Assembly: GCA_032622095.1 (NCBI GenBank) | Contig: CP136064.1 | Coordinates: 175,350,247-175,414,246, forward strand | DNA from: Siphonodentalium dalli | Taxonomy: Eukaryota; Mollusca; Scaphopoda; Gadilida; Siphonodentaliidae | Direction: 5' to 3' | DNA length: 64,000 nucleotides | Shown here: piece by piece, positions 34,636 through 46,807 of the stretch | How the letters are laid out: each line of letters opens with the position of its first letter | How positions within the stretch are numbered: the stretch's first letter is position 1 | The notes under the pieces: generated by a model | Databases searched by the model: none | What the model saw: only the letters and a program-made list of their open reading frames with translations | What the model was told of the DNA's origin: nothing | Translations under genes and position numbers: made by a program

Positions 34636-35064
34636 CAAGCCTGGGTTTAGTGTGCCTGTCATTTTCAGAATGAGGTCCCCATAGGGTGAATTTAGTGATG
34701 CTATCCCGCAGTGGCTAGCATCACCAAATTCACCCACTGGGGACCTCATTATGCATGGCCTCATCTGCTATGGGAGACATATACTCAGATTGAAGTTCCC
34801 AAATGGTGAATATCAAGTTGTGATGTTCACCTATTGGGAACCTCGATTATGCAATGTGTCATCTGACAATTTGGGGATATAGAGAAACTAAACTAAAAAA
34901 GAAATAGAATCTATGTGAAGAAATTTCTATATAAATTTGATAATAAAGAAACTTTCTAGAGAAGATGAGGCCTAAGCAGAATGAGGTCCCCAGAGGGTGA
35001 ATTTAGTGATGCTATCTCTGGGGACCTCATTCTGCAAATGACAGGCACACTAAATTCAGACTTG
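34636..35064. mobile_element. hAT MITE A, 429 bp, 8-bp target duplication
   Basis: Ends CAAGCCTGGGTTTAGTGTGC and complement of CAAGTCTGAATTTAGTGTGC. Flanked by AGTGACAC at 34628-34635 and 35065-35072. It carries a hairpin at each end and one in the middle (GAAGTTCCCAAATGGTGAAT...TTCACCTATTGGGAACCTC). Confidence 0.88.
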
Positions 35065-35076
35065 AGTGACACCCAG

Positions 35077-35330
35077 CAAGCCTTGAAATAGGGTGTCTGT
35101 CATTTGCAGAATGAGGTCCCCAGAGGGTGAGTTTAGTTATGTTACCCTGCATAGCAGGCTAGCATCACCAAATTCACCCTCTGGGAATCTCGTTCTGCTG
35201 AAGTGTAAGCAGAATGAGGTCCCCAGAGGGTGAATTTGGTGATGCTAGCCTGCTATGCGGGGTAGCATCACTAAATTCACCCTCTGAGGACCTCATGCTG
35301 CAAATGACAGACACCCTATTTCAAGGCTTG
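35077..35330. mobile_element. hAT MITE B, 254 bp, 8-bp target duplication
   Basis: Near-identical ends CAAGCCTTGAAATAGGGTGT / ACACCCTATTTCAAGGCTTG, flanked by ACACCCAG at 35069-35076 and 35331-35338. Its target duplication overlaps that of MITE A. Confidence 0.92.
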
Positions 35331-35338
35331 ACACCCAG

Positions 35339-36500
35339 GCTTTTGAACAGCTACACAATCATTGGTTTGAAACTTTCCTATATCCTTCATTTTTACCATC
35401 ATTATATGGATCTTTCCCCGCAGTGTGACGTCAATGACCATGTACATAACAATAAAATATACATGCGACTGCGACTATCTTCTGATTAGCTCCGGCTGAG
35501 TCCTGCCGTCATTCCTGGTTGGGTTGCACTGATGTAATACTTTTTGACAATACATGTAATGGGATTCCTTGCTATCTGTTTCAGACTATTGAACACTATT
35601 GAACACGTAGCTGTTCAATAGTCCAAGTTCACTCCTGTTGTTGACAAAAATCGGAAGGATCTGGCAAAAAATAGTTGATGGAAGAGTCTTTATTTTGCTT
35701 TCTCTGAACTTTTCCTTTGTCTAAAATCTTTTACGGGAAGAAATACCTCAATTTTTTTTATTTTAAATAATTTATCATAAATCATATAATATTTATAATA
35801 TAATTTGAACTGTTTGTCGATTGTTGAAGTTGTATTATATTTCCCTCTTTATCTATTTTTCAACCCAAATGTTTATAAACCAGGGTATGATATTGGTGTG
35901 GTCCAAATGATTTTCACACAGCAAATTTGAATTCATGTGACAGTTGCATGTTTGGTAAATTGGTATCTATTACATTTCCAGTGTCTTTCCTTACAGTGAA
36001 CTTGCAACTTGTCACAGAATTGTTTCATAAAATGTCATGCTGAGGTTATATTTTCAATGAAAATATTTTTTTATCCATGTTTCTTCAATTTAATGGTATT
36101 GACTAGATCGAAAACGCCTGGTTTTTCCATCCTTTTCCATCCTTACAGGCTTATTAAGTGCAATTGAAACCGGTTGCATGCCTACAATAATTTCAAATAA
36201 TTGCAATTGAATTGCACTGAAATCCAATTAAGAATAAAAGTATAAATGGCCTCTGATATATATGTACTTGAACCCTGGATTGTCTGTCATTGCACGTTTA
36301 AACATGAGATTTTTTCCATGCATTTTATATTTCATTGTGACTTTGTAGCTACATGTACCTTAATACTCATATTTAAATTCATGAAGTACTAATTTTCACT
36401 CGGTTTTGAACTCGTGCAGATTTTTTGTAACAGTAATTTCGTTACTTAATCATCCTCTGTTGGTAGATTTAAAGATGATCATGCTGTAAATACACATCAA
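35339..36500. other. no gene seen
   Basis: AT-rich. 35588-35620 has a small hairpin (GAACACTATTGAACACG...CTGTTCAATAG). Nothing coding recognised. Confidence 0.45.
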
Positions 36501-36605
36501 CAGTAATGCCCTAAATAATCGACTCCTTAACCACAGCAGAATTATGGGTAATTTTTCAGGATTTAGTTAGAAATATGGCTTGTTGCCATTCATCAGAAAG
36601 CTCTA
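36501..36605 (+). mobile_element. half copy of CAGTAATGCC palindromic MITE
   Basis: CAGTAATGCCCTAAATAATC to CAGAAAGCTCT; second arm absent. Confidence 0.75.
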
Positions 36606-37452
36606 TTAATCTCTTAAACTAAACTCTCTTTGTCGTATTCTACCGTGAATTTCAATACGAGTAAGGTAACAATATAAAAGAAGCTATTTTACTTACCAAC
36701 TTACAGATTGCATATGCCAAAATTAATACTCATTACACATATTGGTGGTCTACCACCATATTATTGTTTACACGTTCTGTTACAAGTTGGGCTGATATCT
36801 CAAAACAAGTAGTTTTGGCACTGTAAAATCACATTACTTTTCCTGCCATATTTATAGCAATACCATAGCAATACATGTTACAAGTTACATGTAAGTATGG
36901 CTGAACCCGGCTATTATTTACACAAACAATGCATATTTGATCTAAGATAAAAAGTATAGTCAGACTAAATTCTCCTTCAAGAAACAGAATATTTACTTTA
37001 TTTGGCCTTATTCTGATGAATATTTTGAAATGTAATGGAAACTTACTTTTTGAGTTGCTTAGTTGAAGAGACATTGTGTAAGGTGACATTCCCACTAATA
37101 TAATTATAAAATTGCCATGCAATTCCTTTTTTATTAAGATTTCTACTGATTTCTACATATATTTTGTGTATTTTATTTATGTACCATTATATTGAGATCT
37201 CAGACTATGTTTGAAAGATAATTTTATGATTATAAAGGGGAATGTACTCTAAATCCAGCCATTTATGGGACCATCTCCTGTTATAATCAACAGAATATAT
37301 GCAACAAATGAATGAATTTGAGCCAGGTATGAGAGCAAAATATACTCATTTTCGTTATTATTATCAGATTATGGTTCTTTGTGTACGTTGGTTTATTTAG
37401 ATCTCATTATTGGCTAATAGTAATTCTTTTATTGCATATTTTCTATTAAGTA

Positions 37453-38211
37453 CAGTAGTGCTCTAATTAATCGACCTCTTAACCACAGCAGAATTATGGG
37501 TAACTTTTCAGGATTTAGTCGGAAATATGCCGAGAGCTTTCCGATGAATTGCAACAAGCCATATTTCCGACTAAATCCTGAAAAGTTACCCATAATTCTG
37601 CTGTGGTTAAAGGGGTACTGTACCCAAGATGTTGTTGTTGGTTTCTATAATCCCCGAGTCGGAGAATAAGGTAACAACTTTTCCATTCTTTGAAAGTCTG
37701 TTGAGTACGAAGTAGTGTTACGGATGGCAAATTTACCAGAATGCAAAAATACAAGTTGTCGTTGTCGAGTAATTTTTGTACAGTTTTCAACCAAATGAAT
37801 CAATTTTTTTTATATGCATAGTAGTCCCATATACTCATTTAAGTTATTGTATCGTCACTAGTCAATGAGTGGCTTGAGTTTTCTCCCCGTATAAGCATAA
37901 TGTTTCAAACGATCGTGTGTGCAATGGGTTTACTAATCCAGTATCCCTCAATTATAATTTGATTACGTTTTGTACACGGAAATTCGTATTTTAATTTATG
38001 CCATTTTATGGCTCCAGCCATAAATTCAATTTATATTAAATTATTAACTTTTAAATTATTAAATTTTAAGATAGCCTATTAACCTGAGCGTTTACAGAAT
38101 ACATCTTCGACTCAAATTACTAATGTTTCTATATAGTATCGATAATAGATCGTTGTTATCACCGGAAATTTATTGAAAATGGCGTACAGTACCCCTTTAA
38201 GAGGTCGATTA
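37453..38211 (+). mobile_element. CAGTAATGCC-type MITE split by a TTAA element
   Basis: TA then CAGTAGTGCTCTAATTAATC; both arms are present (37453-37606) with a very short centre. The distal part of the second arm, GAGGTCGATTA, is displaced to 38201-38211 by the element at 37611-38196. Confidence 0.75.
37611..38196. mobile_element. 586-bp TTAA-specific element
   Basis: Inverted ends AGGGGTACTGTAC and GTACAGTACCCCT, flanked by TTAA at 37607-37610 and 38197-38200. No transposase frame. Related ends (TTAAAGGGG..TGTACC) occur at 13335 and 38255. Confidence 0.8.
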
Positions 38212-38459
38212 TTATATATAAATTAGGACCGATAAATGGCTGGAGTTAGGTACAGTCCCCCTTTAAGAAATCTCTAAGATCAATTTGTAAAGTAAGTCTA
38301 AGATTATTATACTATCTAATGCACTGAATGCATGATCAATATACCAGGAAGGTGTTTTATAAATATATATACAATCATTTTCTACATCTTTTTAAAATAT
38401 TTCAAATATAATTACCCAGTATTCTATTATGCATGGAAATTACTATACCTTTTTTCATG

Positions 38460-38580
38460 GTCCACAAAGCAGAGACCAGCCTAAATAATTCAAACTGGGA
38501 GAAATGACTTCTCCCTAATAGATTATTGGGGAGAAATGGACTGTTATCAGGGAGAAGTCATAAAGGCTGAATTTAACTTT
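38460..38580. repeat. short inverted repeat
   Basis: CAGCCTAAAT...GACTTCTCCCTAATAG and TTATCAGGGAGAAGTCATAAAGGCTG are complementary arms. Confidence 0.6.
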
Positions 38581-39689
38581 ACTCTCTAACATCACATTTC
38601 TATATATTAAGTATTATGCAATATAAGAGCCCATTTATAATAACAATATAATGAGTAAGAACAACATTATAATTAGTTAAAGTCATTAGCTTCACTCCCG
38701 GTGGGTATATATTTCATGTCAGACAGAACTGTATCCGATATACCATAAGAAAGGTCATAAAAAACTAGAAATAAAACCCCAAGGTTGCATATTATTGATG
38801 CGGTATTCGCCCCGTATTAAATTGTTGAAAACTGCGGTCAGAGTAAGAAATCTTCTCAGATACAACCACATTTTCGGCGCGAATCATCGCGTGGAGGTCA
38901 TGGAATTATATTCGGAAGAAATCGGAACCGCCCGAAAAACGACGATCGGCTGGCACGCACGGTTAAGAGAACAGCCAAAACAATAGCCGACATGTCGATA
39001 ACCGAAAGTAGATTCAACAAAACACAAACTAGATAATGTGATTATGTCTTGATTTTTGCATCGATATCTCATGTTTTCTAATTGAAATGTCGAGAATTAA
39101 TTGGCAACTAACAAAGTGTACACACTGTGTATATGTTATAATATATGGATTGTTTGCAAATTTAGGCGTGAATGGGTATTCACAGCATGCAAAATACGAT
39201 TGGCACACCTCCGAACCGATCAGCTGATCCAGGTCGTCATGCTTCTCATCGATTGAAAATAAACAAATCGGGGAATTCCTGCCCTTCTTATCAAACGTCA
39301 ACACATTTGGTCGAATTTAAGATGAAGTTATCTGCAATGGCATTATTGACTTATGTAAATGGAAATTATTAGCAATATTTCAAACGCAGAGAGTGCATGA
39401 ACCACCGAACGATCTATAAATTATAATAGCCCAATCGGGCTGAACTAGATCGATTGGTCTTCCTGGCATAGTGGTTGCTGCTGTAAGAGAGGGAACTCTA
39501 AATTTCTTAAATATTAAAATTTTGTTTGTTTTCAGATTTGTACAAGTTTATAATGAATATTACTAGTAAAAAAATATACCATTGTCTTTCATTAGTTTCA
39601 AAATAAATGAGAATTTTTTTTAATTGGTAGAAACAGCTGGTCGAAAGAACAATTTAGAGTACTCCCCTTATCCCAGATTCACTTTATAG
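38581..39689. other. no assigned gene; GC-elevated island
   Basis: 38795-38990 is less AT-rich and open for 63 codons on + (RVRNLLRYNHIFGANHRVEV), with a basic composition. I recognise no family and no splice signals that tie it to a gene. A promoter-proximal or old repeat segment is equally possible. Confidence 0.35.
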
Positions 39690-41849
39690 TAGCTAATTAC
39701 ACTTAAGCATAAATTATTTATACTTAAGCATAATTAACTTACGATCAGCGTAATACATTTGAATTACGCTTGAGTGTAATTGGGTTCATCAGCTATCTCA
39801 CCTCTATGGGAGGAAGCCAAATTAACATTTAATAAATAATTGAGCTAAAGCCCCCCCCCCCCCCCCAAATCAAGGAATCTCTAATTACACTTAAGTGCAA
39901 TAAGAATATTTCTTTCTTATCGCGCTTAAGTGCAATAAGAAGATTCCTTATTGCGCTTAGAGATTCCTTATTGCGCTTAAGTGCAATACGATATTCCTTT
40001 TTGTGCTTAAGTGCAATAAGATATTCCTTATTGTGCTAAGCGCAATTAGATATTTCCTTATTGAACTTAATCGCAATTATATCTTCCCTTATTATATCGC
40101 TTAAGCTCAATTATATCGCTTAAGCTCTATTATTTATTAAATGTTAATTTGGCTCCCCATATACCTCATGTATATTGGTATAACCTGATGTAGGTTACTG
40201 GCATTAGTAATGCGGTTGCATCCATTTCAGCTTGAGGGGAGTTCAATGAGAGTGTATATGAATTACGTTTAAGCGTACTTCATTTACGCTTAAGCGCGGA
40301 ACTCATTTACACATAAGCATAATTAATATGAATAATGCTTAAGCAAATACCTAACTCCAACTGATTTCCTCTGTCTGAATAATTGAGTCCATCTCATAGT
40401 ATATGGGGGAGTCTAAACCGATGTTTGATTGATGTCTTATTGCCAGAGTAAATTTGAGTTTAGAGGAAATCGCATGGGAGACAGCCTTTTCAAATATATT
40501 ATTTATTAGTGTAAATCATTTGCGCTCAAGCGCAAAAAATATGTGTCTAATAATATATTTGCGCTTTAGCATAAAATTGCCATAAATGTGATCTATTATA
40601 TGGGAGGCCCTTTTCACATTTATTATTTATTTACGCTTAAGCGCAAATAACCTCTATCATTTGCAATTAAGCAAATAGATCATATTTGCGCTTAAGCGCA
40701 AATCATTTGCACTTAAGCGCAAATAAAAATCAATATGCAATGATCCCCCCTGAATTAATTTTACATGGCACAGGCCTAAACACATCACTAAAATTGATAT
40801 AGCCCCACCATATGAGGGAAACAATCCCCCAGAAACCCCAAGATCTGTTTTATGACCATGGAAATGATATAGATCTGTGTAGGATATGTCTCTTTTATAA
40901 AATATACTATATCTCTGGGATGGCGACACAAATTCTTGGGGACAGGGATGCTGATATTATGAAAATAGGGGTTTTTCCCCAACTTCAAGTCAATGAGTAC
41001 ACCATATGAGGGAAGCAAACCCCAGTAACCCCTAATTCCCTATTTATGGCCATGGAAATGGTATATATCTGTGCAGGAGATAATAAAATATACATGAGCT
41101 CTGGGAGTGAGGCACCAAATCTTGGGACACCAGGGACAGAGATGCTGATATGCATATGGAAATATGTTTTTTCTTCAACTTCGAGTCTGTATGGGGCTAT
41201 TACTATGGGCCCATGCTAATATAATATGAGATGGACTCAATCATTCACATCAGAGGGATGTAATGGAGTGTTAGGTATTTGCGCTTAAGCGCAAATAAAT
41301 TGATAGACACATATTTGTGCTTAAGCGCAAATGATTTACGCTTAAGCACAAATATTTGTGCTTAATGATTTATGCTTAAGCACAAATATTTGCGCTTAAG
41401 CGCAAATAAATAATAAATGTGAAAAGGGCCTCCCATATTATTTCCGCTAAAGCGCATATGATTTGTATTTAAGTATAAATGATTTGCTCTTAAGTGCAAA
41501 TGATTTACACTTAAGCGTAAATGATTTGCGATTAAGCAGAATCAGAATAAATGTGAAAACGGCTTCTCGTATAATCGCTTAAGCATAATTCATTTATGAT
41601 TAAGTGTAATTAATCTATCAATGAAAATAAATGACCAGTGAGCTTAAGTGTAAATCAATTACGCTTAAGCACACTTTAATCAATTACGCTTAAGCACACT
41701 AGTCATAATTCTATTACGCATAGGAGTAATGCTTTATCTACATCATATGGTTAAGCGTAAGTGAAGTACGCTTTATATGTGTGCATTACACCTGAGTGTA
41801 ATACATTACGCTTAATTGTAATTCACTTACGCTAATGTGCAATTAGCTA
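39690..41849. repeat. 2.16-kb inverted repeat packed with CTTAAG-centred palindromes
   Basis: Outer ends TAGCTAATT (39690) and AATTAGCTA (to 41849). Nested inverted blocks: CATTTAATAAATAATTGAGC / complement at 40120-40160; AAATACCTAACTCCA...TTGAGTCCATCTCATA against 41225-41280; GGGAGGCCCTTTTCACATTT (40600) against AAATGTGAAAAGGGCCTCCC (41417). A 200-bp direct duplication sits at the centre (CACCATATGAGGGAA at 40806 and 41000). At least 30 short palindromes such as ATTTGCGCTTAAGCGCAAAT are scattered throughout. No coding sequence. Confidence 0.8.
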
Positions 41850-42687
41850 ATACATGTGAAAAAGGCTTTCCATTATAGTTATCATCCATCAGAATGAATA
41901 GTGCTTACTAAAGCTTGACAACAGAATTTGCCATTAAAAACATTTCATGGCCAATGAGCTAACAAATGTTCTGTACTGGCATATTGAATACCAATTATTT
42001 GTACTATTGTACAGGTATAATGTAATTAAACAGTTTTGAGTTACAAAAGTAAGACAACTCTTTCTGAACGGTACTGTGCTTGCGGCCAGATTGATGTAAA
42101 AATTCGGTCAATGCGCTTACAATTTTCTATAAATAGTAACATTTTGGAATTATTACCTCTCGATCACTGTTCGATTATAATCTTTGCCACTAACTCGGCC
42201 AATGTTCTTCCGTTTGTGATTTCACGCAACAATTCCCTTTATATTCCTTCCCTGTCGAATTGACTACCGATTGCGATGTCAATTTGTTTTTCGCTTTAAT
42301 ATTCTGATGTGCATGACGCTATTCCAGCGAACGGTCATCCTCCCTAGAAGCCATTTCTGAGAACGAAACCCGATTCAATCCCAATCGAGTCGGAAGTGCT
42401 CGGGCATTTCCGTGACTGCACAAGACAACGCATCGGTTTGTATTTTCGTGTTATTATGGTGAGATTAATCGGGACGATTGATGAATATAAATAGTTAGCC
42501 GAATGGCCGTATAATGTGTACAAACTGACTTCTGGATGGGGGATTTCGTGTATCGGAGTTATTTTATTCACTCTTCCCACAGAATGACGCAGGGAACTCA
42601 ATTGTGAGGTTCAATTTACGTTTCACATCACTTTAAAGGCACGTGAGGTATGGAGCCCCGGAGGTGACATCCGAATTTTTTATTTTA
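41850..42687. other. no assigned gene; less AT-rich segment
   Basis: 42036-42620 has frames of 75 (+) and 85 (-) codons and a composition closer to coding DNA. No conserved motif or splice-linked partner was identified. Confidence 0.35.
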
Positions 42688-43402
42688 AGTCGTGGCCACG
42701 AGAATAAAGTCGTGGCCACGAGAATATGAAGTCGTGGCCACGAGCATATGAAGTCGTGGCCACGAGAATATGAGGTCGTGGCCACGAGACTACGAAGTCG
42801 TGGGCACGAGAATAAAGTCGTGGCCACGAGAATAAAGTCGTGGGCACGAGAATAATGTCGTGGCCACGAGAATAAAGTCGTGGCCACGAGCATAAAGTCG
42901 TGGCCACGAGAATAATGTCGTGGCCACGAGAATATAGTCGTGGCCACGAGAATATGAAGTCGTGGCCACGAGAATATGAAGTCGTGGCCACGAGACAATG
43001 AAGTCGTGGCCACGAGAATATGGTCGTGGCCACGAGAATAAAGTCGTGGCCACGAGAATATGGTCGTGGCCACGAGAATATGGTCGTGGCCACGAGAATA
43101 TGAAGTCGTGGCCACGAGACTATGAAGTCGTGGCCACGAGAATAAGGTCGTGGCCACGAGAATAAAGTCGTGGCCACGAGAATAGAGTCGTGGGCACGAG
43201 AATAATGTCGTGGCCACGAGAATAAAGTCGTGGCCACGAGCATGAAGTCGTGGCCACGAGAATAATGTCGTGGCCACGAGAATAATGTCGTGGGCACGAG
43301 AATATGGAGTCGTGGCCACGAGAATAATGTCGTGGCCACGAGAATATAGTCGTGGGCACGAGAATAAAGTCGTGGGCACGAGAATAAAGTCGTGGCCACG
43401 AG
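42688..43402. repeat. minisatellite, about 35 units of about 20 bp, each a palindrome
   Basis: The unit is GTCGTGGCCACGAGAATAAA. TCGTGGCCACGA is a perfect 12-bp palindrome. Spacers vary among AATAAA, AATAAT, AATATGAA, ACTATGAA and CATAAA. The only common core change is GGCCAC to GGGCAC. Long open frames in both directions and several frames are by-products of the repeat lacking stops. Confidence 0.95.
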
Positions 43403-45213
43403 TTAGTGGTTAGATGAGTAACAACAGTCATGGTGTTCGGTTTTCAGCATTCAACACACTCTCAGTGAAGTTAGAATGGCAAACGGTTGACTCTACAGCT
43501 TTGTTAGCGAGGCATAGCTGAGGTACCGGTACCACTGACATGGAGTTTGGCATTCTGGACAGTTTCTGATATATATATATGCGTAAGTATAATACTAATT
43601 ATTAGTTAACACGCTCGTTTTTTAATGAAAAATTTCGCCAATCGGCAACATTATGACTTGAAATTTAATGACCGTTCTATATTATATAAAGAGTCCAAAA
43701 AAGCCAATCCCCATCATCCATATATGGCATGAACCAATGCCAAGGTCGTTGAAGACATCGTGTCAATGCGCGCCTCGCAAAAAAAAATAATATATTTTTC
43801 ACAGTATTTCATTTTCAACTTGAATCAAAATGCCGAAATGTAAGTAATAATAACGATATTATCGAACCAAAAGAACGAACACATATTTATGATCTGATTA
43901 CAGAATAATTATTACAGGTAACTTTTAACTTAAGTTGTAAATGACTAATATCTAAATTCTAATTCGTGAAAGTTTGACAAAAAAACTGAGCACATGGTCA
44001 CTTGGTGCCATTGGTGATGCCCTGGTATGGTGTTCTGTTTCTGCCACATACTTTTTTGCCTCCTTCATTGGTTTTTATAAGCCCTTTTGAAAAAAAGTTG
44101 TATTACTATTAGTATTATGTAATCAGTCTGTCTGTCCGTCTGTCCATCCGTTAACATTTTTGGTTTCGGATCGATAACTTGAACTCCATGCACTTACCTC
44201 CACTGTCTCCAGTTTGGATTATTTCATCTCAACCAAAGTTGTTAAGTTTATTTCCCAGCTAAAACTACAGGCCAAGTTCAAATATTGCTTTCGTCCAATT
44301 ATTTTAATGCGAGTTACAGCCCTATTTCATAACCAATTTCATAACATTTTGGTTTCCGACCATGCAATAACTCCAGTTTTGAATATTTGTAGGCCTACTG
44401 AACCAAACTTCCAAAGCTGGTAATGCAGTGAAATATCCAGGGATTTTTTGGGGACACCTGTTTTTGGGCAATGATATTCCGAAGGCATATCCTGAATGCC
44501 TGAGCGGAGGAAGGTTTGGGAGGGGGTGACCCCTTGCTGATGGTGGGGGTACGTTCTTCGCCCTGGATTTGTTTTGAAAATCCATTGCATTGAGAGCTAA
44601 TCTAGGGTCATTTGGGTCAGTATTTTGAATTTTACTAAGAGGTCAATTTGATATAAAAGTTTCTCAACCATAACTTTGGAATTTTTTAGATATGTATTGA
44701 TTGGAAATGCTTATAAGTTATTATCAGATATCTTTTGGTTTGAACAATTTGGATTATGCTTATCCTGCTTGAAATGAGACTTACTCTTGAGTGCCTAATA
44801 AACATACATGTACGATTATTAAAATCGAGGACAAATTCCCACCTGTACGATCGTTGTTTGGCCCTGTACGTTTATTAAATTAACCAAAAGAAATAATTCA
44901 CCAATCTTAAATTGTGTTATTCATAAAGAAATGAACTCTGATTGTTGAAAAACAGTTATCAGCACACTGCAGAACAGTGCAGATTCACAGACTGGTCTGG
45001 CTATCCATCGAAACTATTTCTGTCACATGGCATCAGTAAACCATTCAGATGGTGCGTTTTGTGGGGATGTATGGTACTAATATTTCCAGTCTGTATGTTT
45101 ATTCCGCCCTGTACTATTCAGTTACGCGACATTTTCCAACCTGTACTATTATTCCACCCTGTACTTTTATTAGGCACTCAAGAGTACCATTATCACTCTT
45201 AATTCATATAATA
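43403..45213. other. no gene seen; hairpin/GTCC repeat fragment
   Basis: 44110-44440 carries (GTCTGTCC)n and units with TTTCGGATCGATAACTTGA and GGCCAAGTTCAAATAT, a piece of the hairpin/GTCC repeat type. A similar fragment is at 47210-47340. Confidence 0.5.
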
Positions 45214-45795
45214 CTAGCAGGTGGACCGGACTTCGTCCGGGCTGTTTCCCCTATGCTTTTCGGCGAATTGCGCGATTTGACCTTGAATTGTCCATTTTGA
45301 AGGTCAAGGTGAGGTGGGGTCACGATTTGACCAGTCCAAAACACTGCCCGGACAAAAGTACCCATCGAAATCCATCCGGTTTTACCCGATTTGACCTTGA
45401 ATTGATCATTTTGAAGGTCAATGTCAGGTCGGGGTCACGATGGACAAAAGTAACCCTATGTATAAAATTTCGTCGAAATCCCATCAAAATTCGCGATTTG
45501 ACCTTGAATTGACCCGATGTCAAGGTCACGTCGCACGGGCAAACGAATAGGCTTACGACACTCCCCATACGAAAGTATCCCTAGACACTAATTTTATCGA
45601 AATCCCGTGATACTCGGGCATTTGACCTTGAAATGACTGGATGTCAAGGTCACGTCGCACGGGCAAATTAATATGCCCATGCCACTCCCCGGCCGAAAGT
45701 ACCCCCACATACCAAGTTTCATCGAAATCGGCTTGGCCGTTTTCGAGTCCATCGCGAACAGACACACAGACAGATTTCCCAAAATATATAATAGA
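45214..45795 (-). mobile_element. Helitron H3
   Basis: Read on -: TC start at 45795 directly next to the neighbour's CTAG, ending with hairpin GCCCGGACGAAGTCCGG and CTAG (45214) before T. It contains at least six TGACCTTGA/TCAAGGTCA motifs. Confidence 0.88.
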
Positions 45796-46297
45796 CTAGC
45801 CGATGAGCCCGACGTTGTCCGGGCTATTCAAAAACCAAATTTCAAGTCGATAGCTCCACCCGTTTCCGAGATCTGGTCTGCGTATGCGCGAAGCTGGCGT
45901 CGCACGGGCTCGGCGACCCGATAAAATTCGTATCCGGGGCAAGATACATTCACATACCAAATTTCTAGTCGATAGCTCCACCCGTTTCCGAGATCTGGTC
46001 TGCGCATGCGCGAAACTGGCGTCGCACGGGCTCGGCGACCCGATACAATTTGTACACGGCGCAAGATACATTCACATAGCAAATTTCAACTCGATAGCTC
46101 CACCCGTTTCCGAGATCTCGTCTGCGCATGCGCTGCACGGGCGTCGCACGGTCTCGCCAATACGACAACGACCACCGCCTGGTCAAACTACACACACGTA
46201 CCAAGTTTCGTCCCGATCGGTCGAGAATCGTAGATTTGTATAAAGGACAGACAGACAGACAAACAGACAGACAGATTGTTTCAAAATATATAAGAGA
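45796..46297 (-). mobile_element. Helitron H1, middle copy of composite
   Basis: TC at 46297, hairpin GCCCGGACAACGTCGGGC and CTAG at 45796. Two to three 122-bp cores and a (GTCT)n run. Confidence 0.9.
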
Positions 46298-46747
46298 CTA
46301 GCCGATGAGCCCGACGTTGTCCGGGCTATTAAAAAACAAAATTTCAAGTCGATAGCTCTACCCGTTTCCGAGATCTGGTCTGCGCATGCGCGAAGCTGGC
46401 GTCGCACGGGCTCGGCGACCCGATAAAATTCGTATCCGGGGCAAGATACATTCACATAGCAAATTTCAAGTCGATAGCTCCACCCGTTTCCGAGATCTCG
46501 TCTGCGCATGCGCGAAGCTGGTGTCGCACGGGCTCGGCGACCCGATAAAATTCGTATCCGGGGCAAGATACATTCACATAGCAAATTTCAAGTCGATAGC
46601 TCCACCCGTTTCCGAGATCTCTTCTGCGCATGCGCGAAGCGGGCGCCGCACGGGCTCGCCAATACGACAACGTTCACCGCCTGGTCAAACTACACACACG
46701 TACCAAGTTTCGTCCCGATCGGTCGAGAATCGTAGATTTGTATAAAT

Positions 46748-46779
<32 letters not shown>

Positions 46780-46807
46780 AACAGAGGTCTTCAAAATATA
46801 TATGAGA
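46298..46807 (-). mobile_element. Helitron H1, first copy of composite
   Basis: TCTCATATATATTTTGAAGA starting at 46807 after A; CTAG at 46298. Head-to-tail with the next copy. Confidence 0.9.

Noticed and set aside
42688-43402. CRISPR array
   Set aside because: Units of about 20 bp with 6-8-bp near-identical spacers in animal DNA; no unique spacers and no cas genes.
42633-43431. Frames of 239 and 248 codons reading LVATTLFSWPRL repeats
   Set aside because: They are produced by a stop-free 20-bp minisatellite and appear in several frames at once.
45796-46745. Many 75-133-codon frames (GRRARATPASRMRRRDLGNGW)
   Set aside because: These are translations of the 122-bp Helitron core in all frames; the core simply lacks stops.
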